This document shows positions 8,204 through 15,869 of a stretch of 64,000 nucleotides of DNA, in pieces (position 1 is the first letter of the stretch; each line of letters opens with the position of its first letter). Below the pieces are notes generated by a model. It was not told the DNA's origin. It made no database searches and saw nothing but the letters and a program-made list of their open reading frames with translations. Source of the stretch: Thalassotalea sp. PS06 (GTDB lineage: Bacteria; Pseudomonadota; Gammaproteobacteria; Enterobacterales; Alteromonadaceae); assembly GCF_007197775.1 (NCBI RefSeq), contig NZ_CP041638.1, forward strand, positions 1,178,001 to 1,242,000. The letters are read 5' to 3'. Position numbers and translations under genes: made by a program.

Positions 8204-9469
8204 ATGGATATTTTAGCTAATTATGGAACCATGCTGGTTCTGGTAGCCGCCGCAGTAGGCTTTTTTATGGCCTGGGGTATCGGTGCCAATGACGTCGCGA
8301 ACGCAATGGGTACTTCCGTTGGTTCAAAAGCGTTAACAATCAAACAAGCGATCATCATTGCGATGATTTTCGAATTTGCCGGTGCATACCTGGCCGGTGG
8401 TGAGGTTACCTCTACCATTCGTAAAGGTATTATCGATGCCTCCTACTATACCGACATTCCAGAACAACTGGTGTTCGGTATGATTGCCGCACTATTTGCC
8501 GCTGCAACCTGGCTACTAGTTGCCTCTTATCTGGGGTGGCCAGTATCCACTACTCACTCTATCGTTGGTGCCATTATCGGTTTCTCAGCCGTTGGTGTGA
8601 GCGTAGATACCGTTGCCTGGGACAAAGTGTTAGGCATTGTTGGTAGTTGGGTGGTAACGCCATTAATTGCCGGTGTCTTCGCTTTCGTTATTTTTAACAG
8701 TGCTCAGAAACTAATTTTTGATACCGACAAGCCGGTAGAGCAGGCGAAACGTTGGGTGCCGATGTATATGTTCCTGGCGGGTTTCGTACTTTCTTTGGTT
8801 ACCATCAAAAAAGGTCTGAAGCACATCGGTATGGATATCGGTAGTGTAGAAGGTTACATCTATGCCGTTGCAGTTGCCCTATTGGTAGCTCTTTTGGGTA
8901 AATTCTTCATCTCGCGTCTAGATTTAAACCTGAAAGCTGACCGCCGTGCTCAGTACATCAACGTTGAAAAAGTGTTTGCGGTACTAATGGTAATCACTGC
9001 ATGTTGTATGGCATTTGCCCACGGTTCAAATGACGTTGCTAACGCGATTGGTCCATTAGCTGCGGTTGTAAGCATCGTAGAAAACAACGGTGAAATCGCT
9101 TCTAAAGCCGCTCTGGCGTGGTGGATTCTTCCACTTGGTGGTTTCGGTATCGTAGCCGGTCTTGCTATCTTCGGTCATCGCGTTATCGCCACTATCGGTA
9201 AAGGTATCACTCACTTAACACCGAGCCGTGGTTTCGCTGCTGAACTAGCGGCTGCCTGTACCGTTGTTGTTGCATCAGGTACTGGTCTTCCTATCTCTAC
9301 TACCCAAACCTTAGTTGGTGCGGTACTCGGTGTAGGTATGGCTCGTGGTATTGCTGCAATCAACATGGGTGTGGTACGTAATATCGTAGTTTCCTGGGTA
9401 ATCACCCTGCCAGTTGGTGCAACCTTATCAATCATGTTCTTCTGGATGATTAAAGGTGCACTGACCTAA
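8204..9469 (+). CDS. pit: Inorganic phosphate transporter, PiT family
   Basis: Low-affinity, cation- or proton-coupled phosphate permease of the inner membrane. The 421 residues have about ten hydrophobic helices and the two PiT signature repeats GANDVANAMGTSVGS (N-terminal) and GSNDVANAIGP (C-terminal). A second internal pair, PVSTTHSIVGA and PISTTQTLVGA, is also present. Paired with the DUF47 protein and ended by a strong terminator. Its position next to the high-affinity pst operon places both phosphate uptake systems in one locus. A sodium-coupled subtype cannot be excluded. Confidence 0.94.
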   Translation: MDILANYGTMLVLVAAAVGFFMAWGIGANDVANAMGTSVGSKALTIKQAIIIAMIFEFAGAYLAGGEVTSTIRKGIIDASYYTDIPEQLVFGMIAALFAAATWLLVASYLGWPVSTTHSIVGAIIGFSAVGVSVDTVAWDKVLGIVGSWVVTPLIAGVFAFVIFNSAQKLIFDTDKPVEQAKRWVPMYMFLAGFVLSLVTIKKGLKHIGMDIGSVEGYIYAVAVALLVALLGKFFISRLDLNLKADRRAQYINVEKVFAVLMVITACCMAFAHGSNDVANAIGPLAAVVSIVENNGEIASKAALAWWILPLGGFGIVAGLAIFGHRVIATIGKGITHLTPSRGFAAELAAACTVVVASGTGLPISTTQTLVGAVLGVGMARGIAAINMGVVRNIVVSWVITLPVGATLSIMFFWMIKGALT

Positions 9470-9494
9470 TCATCCGTAAGACGAATGATTTGTA

Positions 9495-9520
9495 AGCCAG
9501 AGCAAATGCTCTGGCTTTTT
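9495..9520 (+). terminator. Intrinsic terminator of pit
   Basis: A ten-bp perfect stem AGCCAGAGCA / TGCTCTGGCT with a two-base loop, followed by a T tract. Confidence 0.92.
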
Positions 9521-9538
9521 GTATATGGACATACTTAA

Positions 9539-9675
9539 TCGAGATATTGCCTCCATGATATCTCGACATTCAATACGTCCATGTATCTTGTCGAGATATA
9601 ACCATCCATGATATCTCGACATATCGTAAATCCCTTTACTAATCCTCCCGAACCATGGAAGGTAGCAAGGGAGGG
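9539..9675. repeat. Cluster of three inverted repeats between pit and the DUF3943 gene
   Basis: TCGAGATAT/ATATCTCGA (9539-9566) and TGTCGAGATAT/ATATCTCGACA (9589-9621) are two versions of the same palindrome, with the shared loop piece CCATGATATCTCGACAT. CCTCCC/GGGAGG (9644-9674) follows. None has a T tract. The rest of the 445-base gap before the next gene (9676-9914) shows nothing I can name. Confidence 0.7.
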
Positions 9676-9914
9676 TTTATACAAGGATGTTGGTATATCG
9701 ATTGTGTCTGTCGTTACAGGGATGTAATTTATTAGAGCAATGCATGGAGCAATTGCCGAGAACGTACAATCGATTCTAGTTAGGGTTTGTATCAGCTCTC
9801 TTTGAAGCTAAACAATAAATGCAAATTTAGCGACCTCATCACACTTCATTTTCTTGCGGCTATGTTGATTTCTGCATACAGTTAACTAACTGATTAGCAA
9901 TAAGTTGATTGTCC

Positions 9915-11348
9915 ATGTTGTTACGCAAACCGTCGAGGTTTTGTCAGACCGTGGCCATGATGTTATTGACGGGCATTAGCGTCAATGTATGGGCAGCGCC
10001 CGACAGTCCTGTAGACAAATCCATCCAACCGGTGGACGTTCTGAGCGTCGAAAGCGATGACTCAGGCGCGAGCCACTCTGACACGTATGTAGAACGTGTC
10101 ACTAATTCTGCCTGGGAAGAAAAAGTCCCGCTTGAGGGCTTTTACGATGATCCGTTCCAGGTTTCCATCTTTAATCCTCAACACGGCGAAGACAAAGACC
10201 GACTCTGGTCACAAACCAAATCGGTATTTATCTATGGTTTTGGAGTAGCCGGGTTTATCGCCTTGTTACCCGACGATATTTCCAATTGGGATAAGCAGGG
10301 CAAACTGCTGCAAAAATGGGGGAACAATGTTGCCGAGGGGCCGGTTTGGGATAGGGATGTATTCTGGATCAATTATATTGGTCATCCATATGCGGGAGGA
10401 ATCTACTATCAGGTTGCCCGAAAGTCGGGGTATCGCCAATGGGATGCCTTCGTTTATTCAGCCTTGATGTCGACTTTCTATTGGGAGTACGGCATCGAAG
10501 CTTTTGCCGAGACCCCATCGATACAGGATTTAGTGGTTACTCCGGTTCTCGGTTGGGGGCTCGGTGAGTGGATGTTTCAGAAGGAACGTGAGATTCGTTT
10601 GGGTGGCGGTAAAGTATGGGGTTCTGAGGGGCTGGGTACATTCTCACTTTGGATGCTGGATCCTGTCGATTCATTGGGGCGCGGCGTCAATCAATTGTTC
10701 AACCGGGAAATCTTTCGCGCAGGTACTGGCTTTGTGAATTACCGTACTAATGTAATTCAGTCGGAAGGCGAGGCCGGGTTACTCCATGAAAACCAATGGC
10801 AGGTGCAAATGCACTTCCAGTTTGGTGATGGTAAACCATTGCGCTCCACCCCAGTGCCTCAATATTACCAGTTTAGTAAAGACCCAATTGACTACAGCAT
10901 GGTGGGGATAGGGCTGGGTTCTGGGTATGCCTGGCTTGATGATGTCTGGCAGGTTGAAGACGACCCGTATGGTGAGTTCAGTATTGGTCTGTATTTTACC
11001 AATCGTTATTCAGCTCGGTTAAATTATGCCCGCGCGCACTACAAACAATTATCGAATGGCGAAGATCTAACTTATGAAAACTATAGCCTGAGCGGTCAGT
11101 ATTACTTTCGTTCTGAAAGCGACTTTCGCCCGTATGTAACCTTGGGCATTGGTGAAATGCTTCGTGACCAGGACCGGGATTTAAAGTCTTTCTATAGCCA
11201 TGGTGGGGTCGGATTGCATATGAAGCTTAATAATAATCTGGCTATCCAAACCGATATTGCTCGCTATTTCTCTACCAGACTCGATACCCAGGAAGATATC
11301 TTTCGATTCAGTGTGATATATCGTTTAGGTAAAGGCAATTGGTACTAG
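9915..11348 (+). CDS. DUF3943 domain outer-membrane protein
   Basis: Predicted exported protein of the DUF3943 family, function unknown. An N-terminal signal peptide ends near AWA/APDS. A central hydrophobic and aromatic region follows (about 85-190; NYIGHPYAGGIYYQVARKSGY, YWEYGIEAFAETPS). The C-terminal half alternates polar and aromatic residues as in a beta-barrel and ends in FRFSVIYRLGKGNWY, a plausible outer-membrane insertion signal. I chose the ATG at 9915; a TTG two codons earlier is also open. oxyR follows 15 bases later on the same strand, so the two probably share a transcript. Whether the protein relates to peroxide stress is unknown. Confidence 0.78.
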   Translation: MLLRKPSRFCQTVAMMLLTGISVNVWAAPDSPVDKSIQPVDVLSVESDDSGASHSDTYVERVTNSAWEEKVPLEGFYDDPFQVSIFNPQHGEDKDRLWSQTKSVFIYGFGVAGFIALLPDDISNWDKQGKLLQKWGNNVAEGPVWDRDVFWINYIGHPYAGGIYYQVARKSGYRQWDAFVYSALMSTFYWEYGIEAFAETPSIQDLVVTPVLGWGLGEWMFQKEREIRLGGGKVWGSEGLGTFSLWMLDPVDSLGRGVNQLFNREIFRAGTGFVNYRTNVIQSEGEAGLLHENQWQVQMHFQFGDGKPLRSTPVPQYYQFSKDPIDYSMVGIGLGSGYAWLDDVWQVEDDPYGEFSIGLYFTNRYSARLNYARAHYKQLSNGEDLTYENYSLSGQYYFRSESDFRPYVTLGIGEMLRDQDRDLKSFYSHGGVGLHMKLNNNLAIQTDIARYFSTRLDTQEDIFRFSVIYRLGKGNWY

Positions 11349-11363
11349 TGGCTGACGGCAGTT

Positions 11364-12269
11364 ATGAATAATCACTTACCGAATTTAAAACACTTACAAT
11401 ACCTGTTGGCGTTGCACCGTCACCAGCATTTTCATAAGGCTGCAGAATCCTGCTTTGTCAGCCAGTCAACCTTAAGCAGCGCCATTATCAAATTGGAGCA
11501 GCTATTAAATTGTCAGCTCATCGAGAGGGATCATAAGAACTTTCTCTTCACCCGCCAGGGTATCGAAGTGGTTCATATGGCTGAACAGCTATTGCATCAG
11601 GCCGATGAGCTGGTTGACTACTGTCTGGCTCAGGGTAACCCAACCCAAGGTAAATTATATTTGGGCTGTATTCCGACTATCGCGCCCTTTTTAATGACCG
11701 ATGTTATCGAAAAAACCCAACAGGATTGCCAGCACCTGGAACTGTACGTCATTGAAGATACGACAGAAAACCTGCTGGCATCCCTACAGGGCGGGAAAAT
11801 CGATGCGGCGATACTGGCGTTACCAATCGATGAAAAGTTTACCCAGGCTTTTCAATTCGCTTCCTTAGGCAAGGATCCTTTTTACCTGGCTGGCAACAAA
11901 TCACTGGTCGAGTCGGTGGTCGATGAAGGAAATTACCAGGGTGTTAAAAACGGCCAGATATTTGTCCTTAGCGAAGAGCATTGTCTGACTCGTCATGCTT
12001 TGAATTCCTGTAAAGTCGAGCAAAAAGAGAAGCTCAACAGCTTTGCCCCCACCAGCCTTACCACCCTGATGCAAATGACCATCTACCATCAGGGGCTAAC
12101 CTTCTTACCGCAAATGGCAGTTAAAAAAGGCATTGCGGGTGTATCGGAATTAACCTGTGAAAAGCTGCCCGAATCTGCCTACCGGGAAATTGCCTTAGTT
12201 TACCGGCAACGCAGCTATCGTCAGGAAACCTTTGATATTCTACAAAAAATAATCTCGCCATTAGTCTAA
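11364..12269 (+). CDS. oxyR: LysR-family peroxide sensor OxyR
   Basis: Cytoplasmic LysR-type activator of hydrogen-peroxide defence genes. It has an N-terminal winged helix-turn-helix (about residues 5-65; FHKAAESCFVSQSTLSSAI) and a LysR substrate domain. The diagnostic redox pair sits in HCLTRHALNSC (C207 and C216), with the same nine-residue spacing as C199/C208 of E. coli OxyR. At 301 residues it has the family length. It starts 15 bases after the DUF3943 gene. A likely target, katG, lies about 5.5 kb away on the other strand. Confidence 0.93.
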   Translation: MNNHLPNLKHLQYLLALHRHQHFHKAAESCFVSQSTLSSAIIKLEQLLNCQLIERDHKNFLFTRQGIEVVHMAEQLLHQADELVDYCLAQGNPTQGKLYLGCIPTIAPFLMTDVIEKTQQDCQHLELYVIEDTTENLLASLQGGKIDAAILALPIDEKFTQAFQFASLGKDPFYLAGNKSLVESVVDEGNYQGVKNGQIFVLSEEHCLTRHALNSCKVEQKEKLNSFAPTSLTTLMQMTIYHQGLTFLPQMAVKKGIAGVSELTCEKLPESAYREIALVYRQRSYRQETFDILQKIISPLV

Positions 12270-12395
12270 CCTGATGTTTTCTATTCGCTAATTATCTGTT
12301 TCAATAAAAATATTAATTTTTTTCAAACTATTTCTACGTGTCCTTCGACTATAGAGGGTAAATAATCTGTGAAAATGAAATAACAGGGAAAATTT

Positions 12396-12944
12396 GTGTT
12401 TGAACGCAGCGACGAAACACTGATTAAACAGGCGTTAAAAGGCAAAAAGAGTGCCTGGGTGCAATTAGTCAGGCGCTATGAAAAAGGAATATACAATTAT
12501 GCCTTGCGCATGGTTGGGCATCCCGATGATGCCATGGACCTTATGCAGGAGATTTTTATCGCGGTGTTTCGCAATCTCAGCAGTTTTCGTGGAGATGCCA
12601 AATTTAAAAACTGGCTTTATCGAATCGCCCACTATCGCTGTATTGAATTCTATCGTCGTAAACGTCCCAATCAATCGCTGGATGATGAACCGACGGAAAT
12701 GGAGGCTGAGGGCTGCTCGCAACCTGAACATCAGTTGCAACAAAGCCAACAGGCTTTGGCACTGGCAAAAGCGATGCGCTTACTGCCTTTAAATCAGCGT
12801 ACGGTGGTGGAATTAAAATTCTTTCAACATTTCACTTTTGACGAGATAGCCAACCAGCTTGGCATTTCCAGCAATACCGTGAAGTCTCGATTATATAGTG
12901 CTTTGGATAAATTAAAGGATAAATTGGAGATTGATTATGTCTGA
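12396..12944 (+). CDS. ECF-type RNA polymerase sigma factor
   Basis: Alternative sigma-70 family factor of the extracytoplasmic-function type. Region 2 is seen at about residues 20-90 (YNYALRMVGHPDDAMDLMQEIFIAVFRNLSSFRGDA, split here by position rather than quoted in full), with the -10 recognition segment FKNWLYRIAHYRC. Region 4 lies at about 125-175 (TVVELKFFQHFTFDEIANQLGIS). The start is GTG with ACAGGG upstream. It overlaps the next gene by 8 bases (ATGTCTGA), the usual layout for a sigma factor with its anti-sigma partner. The signal it responds to is not evident. Confidence 0.88.
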   Translation: MFERSDETLIKQALKGKKSAWVQLVRRYEKGIYNYALRMVGHPDDAMDLMQEIFIAVFRNLSSFRGDAKFKNWLYRIAHYRCIEFYRRKRPNQSLDDEPTEMEAEGCSQPEHQLQQSQQALALAKAMRLLPLNQRTVVELKFFQHFTFDEIANQLGISSNTVKSRLYSALDKLKDKLEIDYV

Positions 12945-13620
12945 GAAAGAACAATTATTTCAGGCGTGGCTCGATGGCAACTTGAATGAGCAACAAAGTC
13001 AACGATTAGAAGCCTTAGCAAGTGAAGATGAGGAGCTCAGAAGTCGACTAGCTGCAGCTCGCTATATCGAACAGCAAGTTCATGGCTATGAAGCGCACAC
13101 CCCTGAAAACTGGGATCCTGCCTCAATAATGGGTGAAGCCCAGGCGCCTTGGTGGCAATGGCCGGGCTTGTCTTTGGCGTCACTGGCCTGTTCGTGTTTT
13201 GCCATCGCCTTGGTATTACTGAACGTTCAGGTGACATCACAGCAGGATGGTTTTGCCATTACCTTTGGCTCGTCATCGAATTCAATTGATGAGCAAAAGC
13301 TAGAACAGTTGCTCGATCAATGTTTGCAGCAGTTTGCGGCGGAGCAGGAAATTGTTCTGGCCAACTATGTCTCGGATTTTAAAGACCAACAACAGGCCAA
13401 TAACCTGCAACTTGCTGGCTACTTGTTAACGGCGACGCGTCAGGAGCGTCAGGAAGATATCTCGCACTTCATTCAGTATGTCGATGAACAACGCAGTGAA
13501 GATGCACTAGATAACAAGCTCAAATATCAACGCTTAGAATACGCATTGCAGACCCAGGCGATAAAGCAGGGTATGGGAGAGCAATTTCAACAAACCAAAT
13601 TCAACGACGAGGATGAATAA
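12937..13620 (+). CDS. Predicted membrane-anchored anti-sigma factor
   Basis: Second gene of the sigma operon, 227 residues from the ATG at 12937 with GGAGA 6 bases upstream. The N-terminal 60 residues are helical and charged (EEQLF-type start, SEDEELRSRLAAARYIEQQV), resembling anti-sigma domains. One membrane segment lies at about 70-92 (LSLASLACSCFAIALVLLNV). A glutamine-rich periplasmic helical tail follows. I see no zinc-binding HxxxCxxC motif. The assignment rests on position, translational coupling and topology rather than a recognised family. Confidence 0.68.
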   Translation: MSEKEQLFQAWLDGNLNEQQSQRLEALASEDEELRSRLAAARYIEQQVHGYEAHTPENWDPASIMGEAQAPWWQWPGLSLASLACSCFAIALVLLNVQVTSQQDGFAITFGSSSNSIDEQKLEQLLDQCLQQFAAEQEIVLANYVSDFKDQQQANNLQLAGYLLTATRQERQEDISHFIQYVDEQRSEDALDNKLKYQRLEYALQTQAIKQGMGEQFQQTKFNDEDE

Positions 13621-13621
13621 G

Positions 13622-14545
13622 ATGAATAAGTTAAAAAAAGCAGTACTGCCTCTGGCGTTGTCTATCGTCAGCACAGTTACCAGCAACGCCATCCAGGCTA
13701 ATGAAAACCAGTATCAGGTGCTGACCAAGCAGATTGGCATCATGGAAGATATTTTTACCAGCGCCATAAAAAACAGTAACGGTAATGACAGTATGGGACT
13801 GGCCGGCATTGAATCTCTTTACTTGGCGGAACAAGGGGTAGTATTTACGGTCAATGCCCACAGGAAATATCAATTCTCAGGTTTTAGCGTGCCTATGCCT
13901 GTAGCACCGGTTGCGCCGATGGCACCAAGAGGATTTGAAGATAGCGAGCTGTTTGGTGAAGACTTGCAGGATGTTATCGATGAAGCCATGGAAGAGGCAG
14001 CAGTTGCAATGGAACTGGCTCAGGATCATATGCGTGAGGACATTGAGCGTCAGCGGCAATTGCGTGAACAAGAGCGTGAACTGGCCTATGAATTACGGGA
14101 TCTGGAACGCGAGCAGCGAGATTTAGCTTATCAACGACGCAGTGAAGATAAGGACGAACTTAAACAGTTAGAAAAACAAGCGGCGAAGCTGGAACAGCGT
14201 AAAAAGGAATTACTCAAGTCCAAAGAGGAGTTGGCGCAGCGCTCAAATAAGTTAAAAGCGCAGCAAGATAAAGCCAGAGCCGAGCAACGAAAGCAACAGC
14301 GGGCGTATTTCGCCGCGCTTGAGTCGAGTTTAAGTGAGACCTTGTGTACCTATGGCGGTGGTTTGCGTGCACTTCCTGCTGATGAGCATGTATCGCTAAT
14401 TATTAAAAATGCCGCGATGAGCACTAACGGCAGGGGGTATCAGGATAGAGTTTTGGTGTTTACCAAAGCTGATATTATGAAATGTCTGACCCAGTCCATC
14501 GACCCGAAAGCCTTACTATCAGGTGCTGCGCGCTATCAAATGTAG
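13622..14545 (+). CDS. Exported coiled-coil protein of the ECF sigma operon, unknown function
   Basis: I do not recognise the family. A signal peptide (LPLALSIVSTVTSNAIQA) is followed by a short globular part and a proline-rich stretch (VPMPVAPVAPMAP). A long charged coiled coil spans about residues 110-225, dominated by E, R, Q and K. A conserved-looking C-terminal domain contains LCTYGGGLRALP and DRVLVFTKADIMKC, with two cysteines that could form a disulfide. I prefer the ATG at 13622, which has CGAGGA 8 bases upstream; an ATG three codons earlier overlaps the previous stop. As third gene behind a sigma/anti-sigma pair, it may be the effector or a signal-relay protein of that system. Confidence 0.7.
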   Translation: MNKLKKAVLPLALSIVSTVTSNAIQANENQYQVLTKQIGIMEDIFTSAIKNSNGNDSMGLAGIESLYLAEQGVVFTVNAHRKYQFSGFSVPMPVAPVAPMAPRGFEDSELFGEDLQDVIDEAMEEAAVAMELAQDHMREDIERQRQLREQERELAYELRDLEREQRDLAYQRRSEDKDELKQLEKQAAKLEQRKKELLKSKEELAQRSNKLKAQQDKARAEQRKQQRAYFAALESSLSETLCTYGGGLRALPADEHVSLIIKNAAMSTNGRGYQDRVLVFTKADIMKCLTQSIDPKALLSGAARYQM

Positions 14546-14570
14546 CCATTGAGCTAATTTATTTGGGTAC

Positions 14571-14602
14571 AAAAAGGGCCAGTTTTAAACTGGCCTTTTT
14601 TT
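14571..14602. terminator. Bidirectional intrinsic terminator
   Basis: GGCCAGTT / AACTGGCC with a three-base loop, flanked by A5 on the left and T7 on the right. It sits between the convergent sigma operon and the minus-strand small genes and can serve both. Confidence 0.9.
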
Positions 14603-14912
14603 AATTGAGAATTTCTACAATTTCCCGTGACGCTTCGATAAGGCGGATTATCTTACCGTCAATCTTAACGGTGACTATGCCGTGCTTATCTACCGGTACG
14701 ACAATATCTCTGTATCGATATACATCTTTACTAAGAATGTATCCTGGCGCTAATTTTTTCTGCCACCCCGGAGGAAGCTCTTTACCCTGACTAACTTTTT
14801 TCTCTAGTCCCTTGGGCAGTTTTTGCGACTTTTCATTTTTGGCTTGAACGGAAGTAGATACGGCAAGTGTAGCCACCATCAGGCCAAGGATAGTTGTGGT
14901 TAACTTTGTCAT
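14601..14912 (-). CDS. Small exported protein of unknown function (RcnB-like features)
   Basis: 103 residues: a signal peptide ending near SVQA, then a short basic domain with LPKGLEKKVSQGKELPPGWQ, a pattern found in small periplasmic proteins related to RcnB, and a beta-rich tail. It starts directly after the stop of the upstream lipoprotein gene, with AGGAG before the ATG, so the two are translationally linked. Its stop overlaps the T run of the bidirectional terminator. No enzymatic motif is visible. Confidence 0.65.
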   Translation of the reverse strand: MTKLTTTILGLMVATLAVSTSVQAKNEKSQKLPKGLEKKVSQGKELPPGWQKKLAPGYILSKDVYRYRDIVVPVDKHGIVTVKIDGKIIRLIEASREIVEILN

Positions 14913-15284
14913 TTAGCTCTCCTTAGTGTTGTTATTATCAGCCGTTACTCGGTTTAATGTGATGCCAAGTAAACCTTTGCCTTGTTGCAAGGTATTGTCA
15001 TCAATAATCTTCCAAACCTGTTCTTCTTTACCGAGGCGAAAAACCAGGTAACTGTCGCCACCGCGCTCGCGTACGCTGACCTCGTCATAATACGTTCGCT
15101 TACCTTCTTTTTCGATATAATCATCGCCAATGATGATATTAGGAACTTCAATCGCATCGGCGAACGCGTTCACAAACTCATTTTTCGAAGCACTTTTTAT
15201 CTGGTACTCACCTTCATAGCCATGGCCACAGCCCCATAACAAAAGACAGGCGACAACGCTGGTTAGAATTTGTTTAAATTTCAT
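14913..15284 (-). CDS. Small predicted lipoprotein, unknown function
   Basis: 123 residues from the ATG at 15284; the frame extends 18 codons further upstream, but those residues do not look like a signal peptide. A clear lipobox (LLLWGC) predicts lipid attachment near residue 18. The mature part is short and mixed alpha/beta (EGEYQIKSASKNEFVNAF, YLVFRLGKEEQVWKI). It is first of a two-gene unit with the small exported protein that follows. The family is not recognised. Confidence 0.65.
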   Translation of the reverse strand: MKFKQILTSVVACLLLWGCGHGYEGEYQIKSASKNEFVNAFADAIEVPNIIIGDDYIEKEGKRTYYDEVSVRERGGDSYLVFRLGKEEQVWKIIDDNTLQQGKGLLGITLNRVTADNNNTKES

Positions 15285-15370
15285 CTTTTTTACCCTGATG
15301 GTTGAATATGCAAAATCAAGCCCGCTTGCATAGTGCAAGTGTCAGCTAAATTATCTTGGGGGCAGGTAAC

Positions 15371-15390
15371 GGCACCCTGGACAGGGCGCC
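15371..15390 (-). terminator. Possible terminator hairpin after bamE
   Basis: On the minus strand GGCGCCCT pairs with AGGGTGCC across a four-base loop. There is no clear T tract, so it may be a weak or factor-assisted terminator or an mRNA 3' end. Confidence 0.4.
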
Positions 15391-15399
15391 GATTCAATA

Positions 15400-15750
15400 T
15401 TACTGAATTGGTGTGTAAAAACTTTCTGGTATTTCAAAATCGCCTTCAGCTTTTGCTAACAGGTTATTTTCAAAAGTTAATACCAATTTCTTTTGAGAAT
15501 TAAATGCTTCGTTACGACCTGATTTAAAATCGTAAACGTAGTACCACTGATTATCGTCAAACGCGTCAACTACGACAGGGTTGCCCAGAACAAATTTTAC
15601 CTGTTCTTTGGTCATGCCAACCTGCAGCTTATCGATTTGTTTTTGTTCGATGTAATTTCCTTGCGGGACATCAATACGGTAAACACACCCTGAAGCAAAT
15701 GTGGTGGCTAATCCTAGCAAAATGCTAAGAGATAAAGCTCGGGATCTCAT
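15400..15750 (-). CDS. bamE: Outer membrane assembly lipoprotein BamE (SmpA)
   Basis: Accessory lipoprotein of the BAM complex that inserts beta-barrel proteins into the outer membrane. The 116 residues have a lipobox (TFASGC), then the BamE/SmpA fold with the conserved QIDKLQVGMTKEQVKFVLGNP segment split over about residues 38-58 and WYYVYDFKSG. It lies 119 bases downstream of recN on the same strand, as in E. coli and relatives, which supports the call. Confidence 0.93.
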   Translation of the reverse strand: MRSRALSLSILLGLATTFASGCVYRIDVPQGNYIEQKQIDKLQVGMTKEQVKFVLGNPVVVDAFDDNQWYYVYDFKSGRNEAFNSQKKLVLTFENNLLAKAEGDFEIPESFYTPIQ

Positions 15751-15869
15751 TAATTCTTATTCCTTAACGACAACAGCCTTTAATTTTACTGCCAAGGATA
15801 ATAACCAAGGGGCCGTGCAGATTAAAGGCTTTTTATGAATTTTTTAGTGATATTCCCTGTTCGGACCGA

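Noticed and set aside
12300..12395. ECF-type autoregulated promoter before the sigma gene
   Set aside because: CTATAGAGG could be a -10 region, but no -35 of recognised ECF form is spaced correctly, so it is only a guess.
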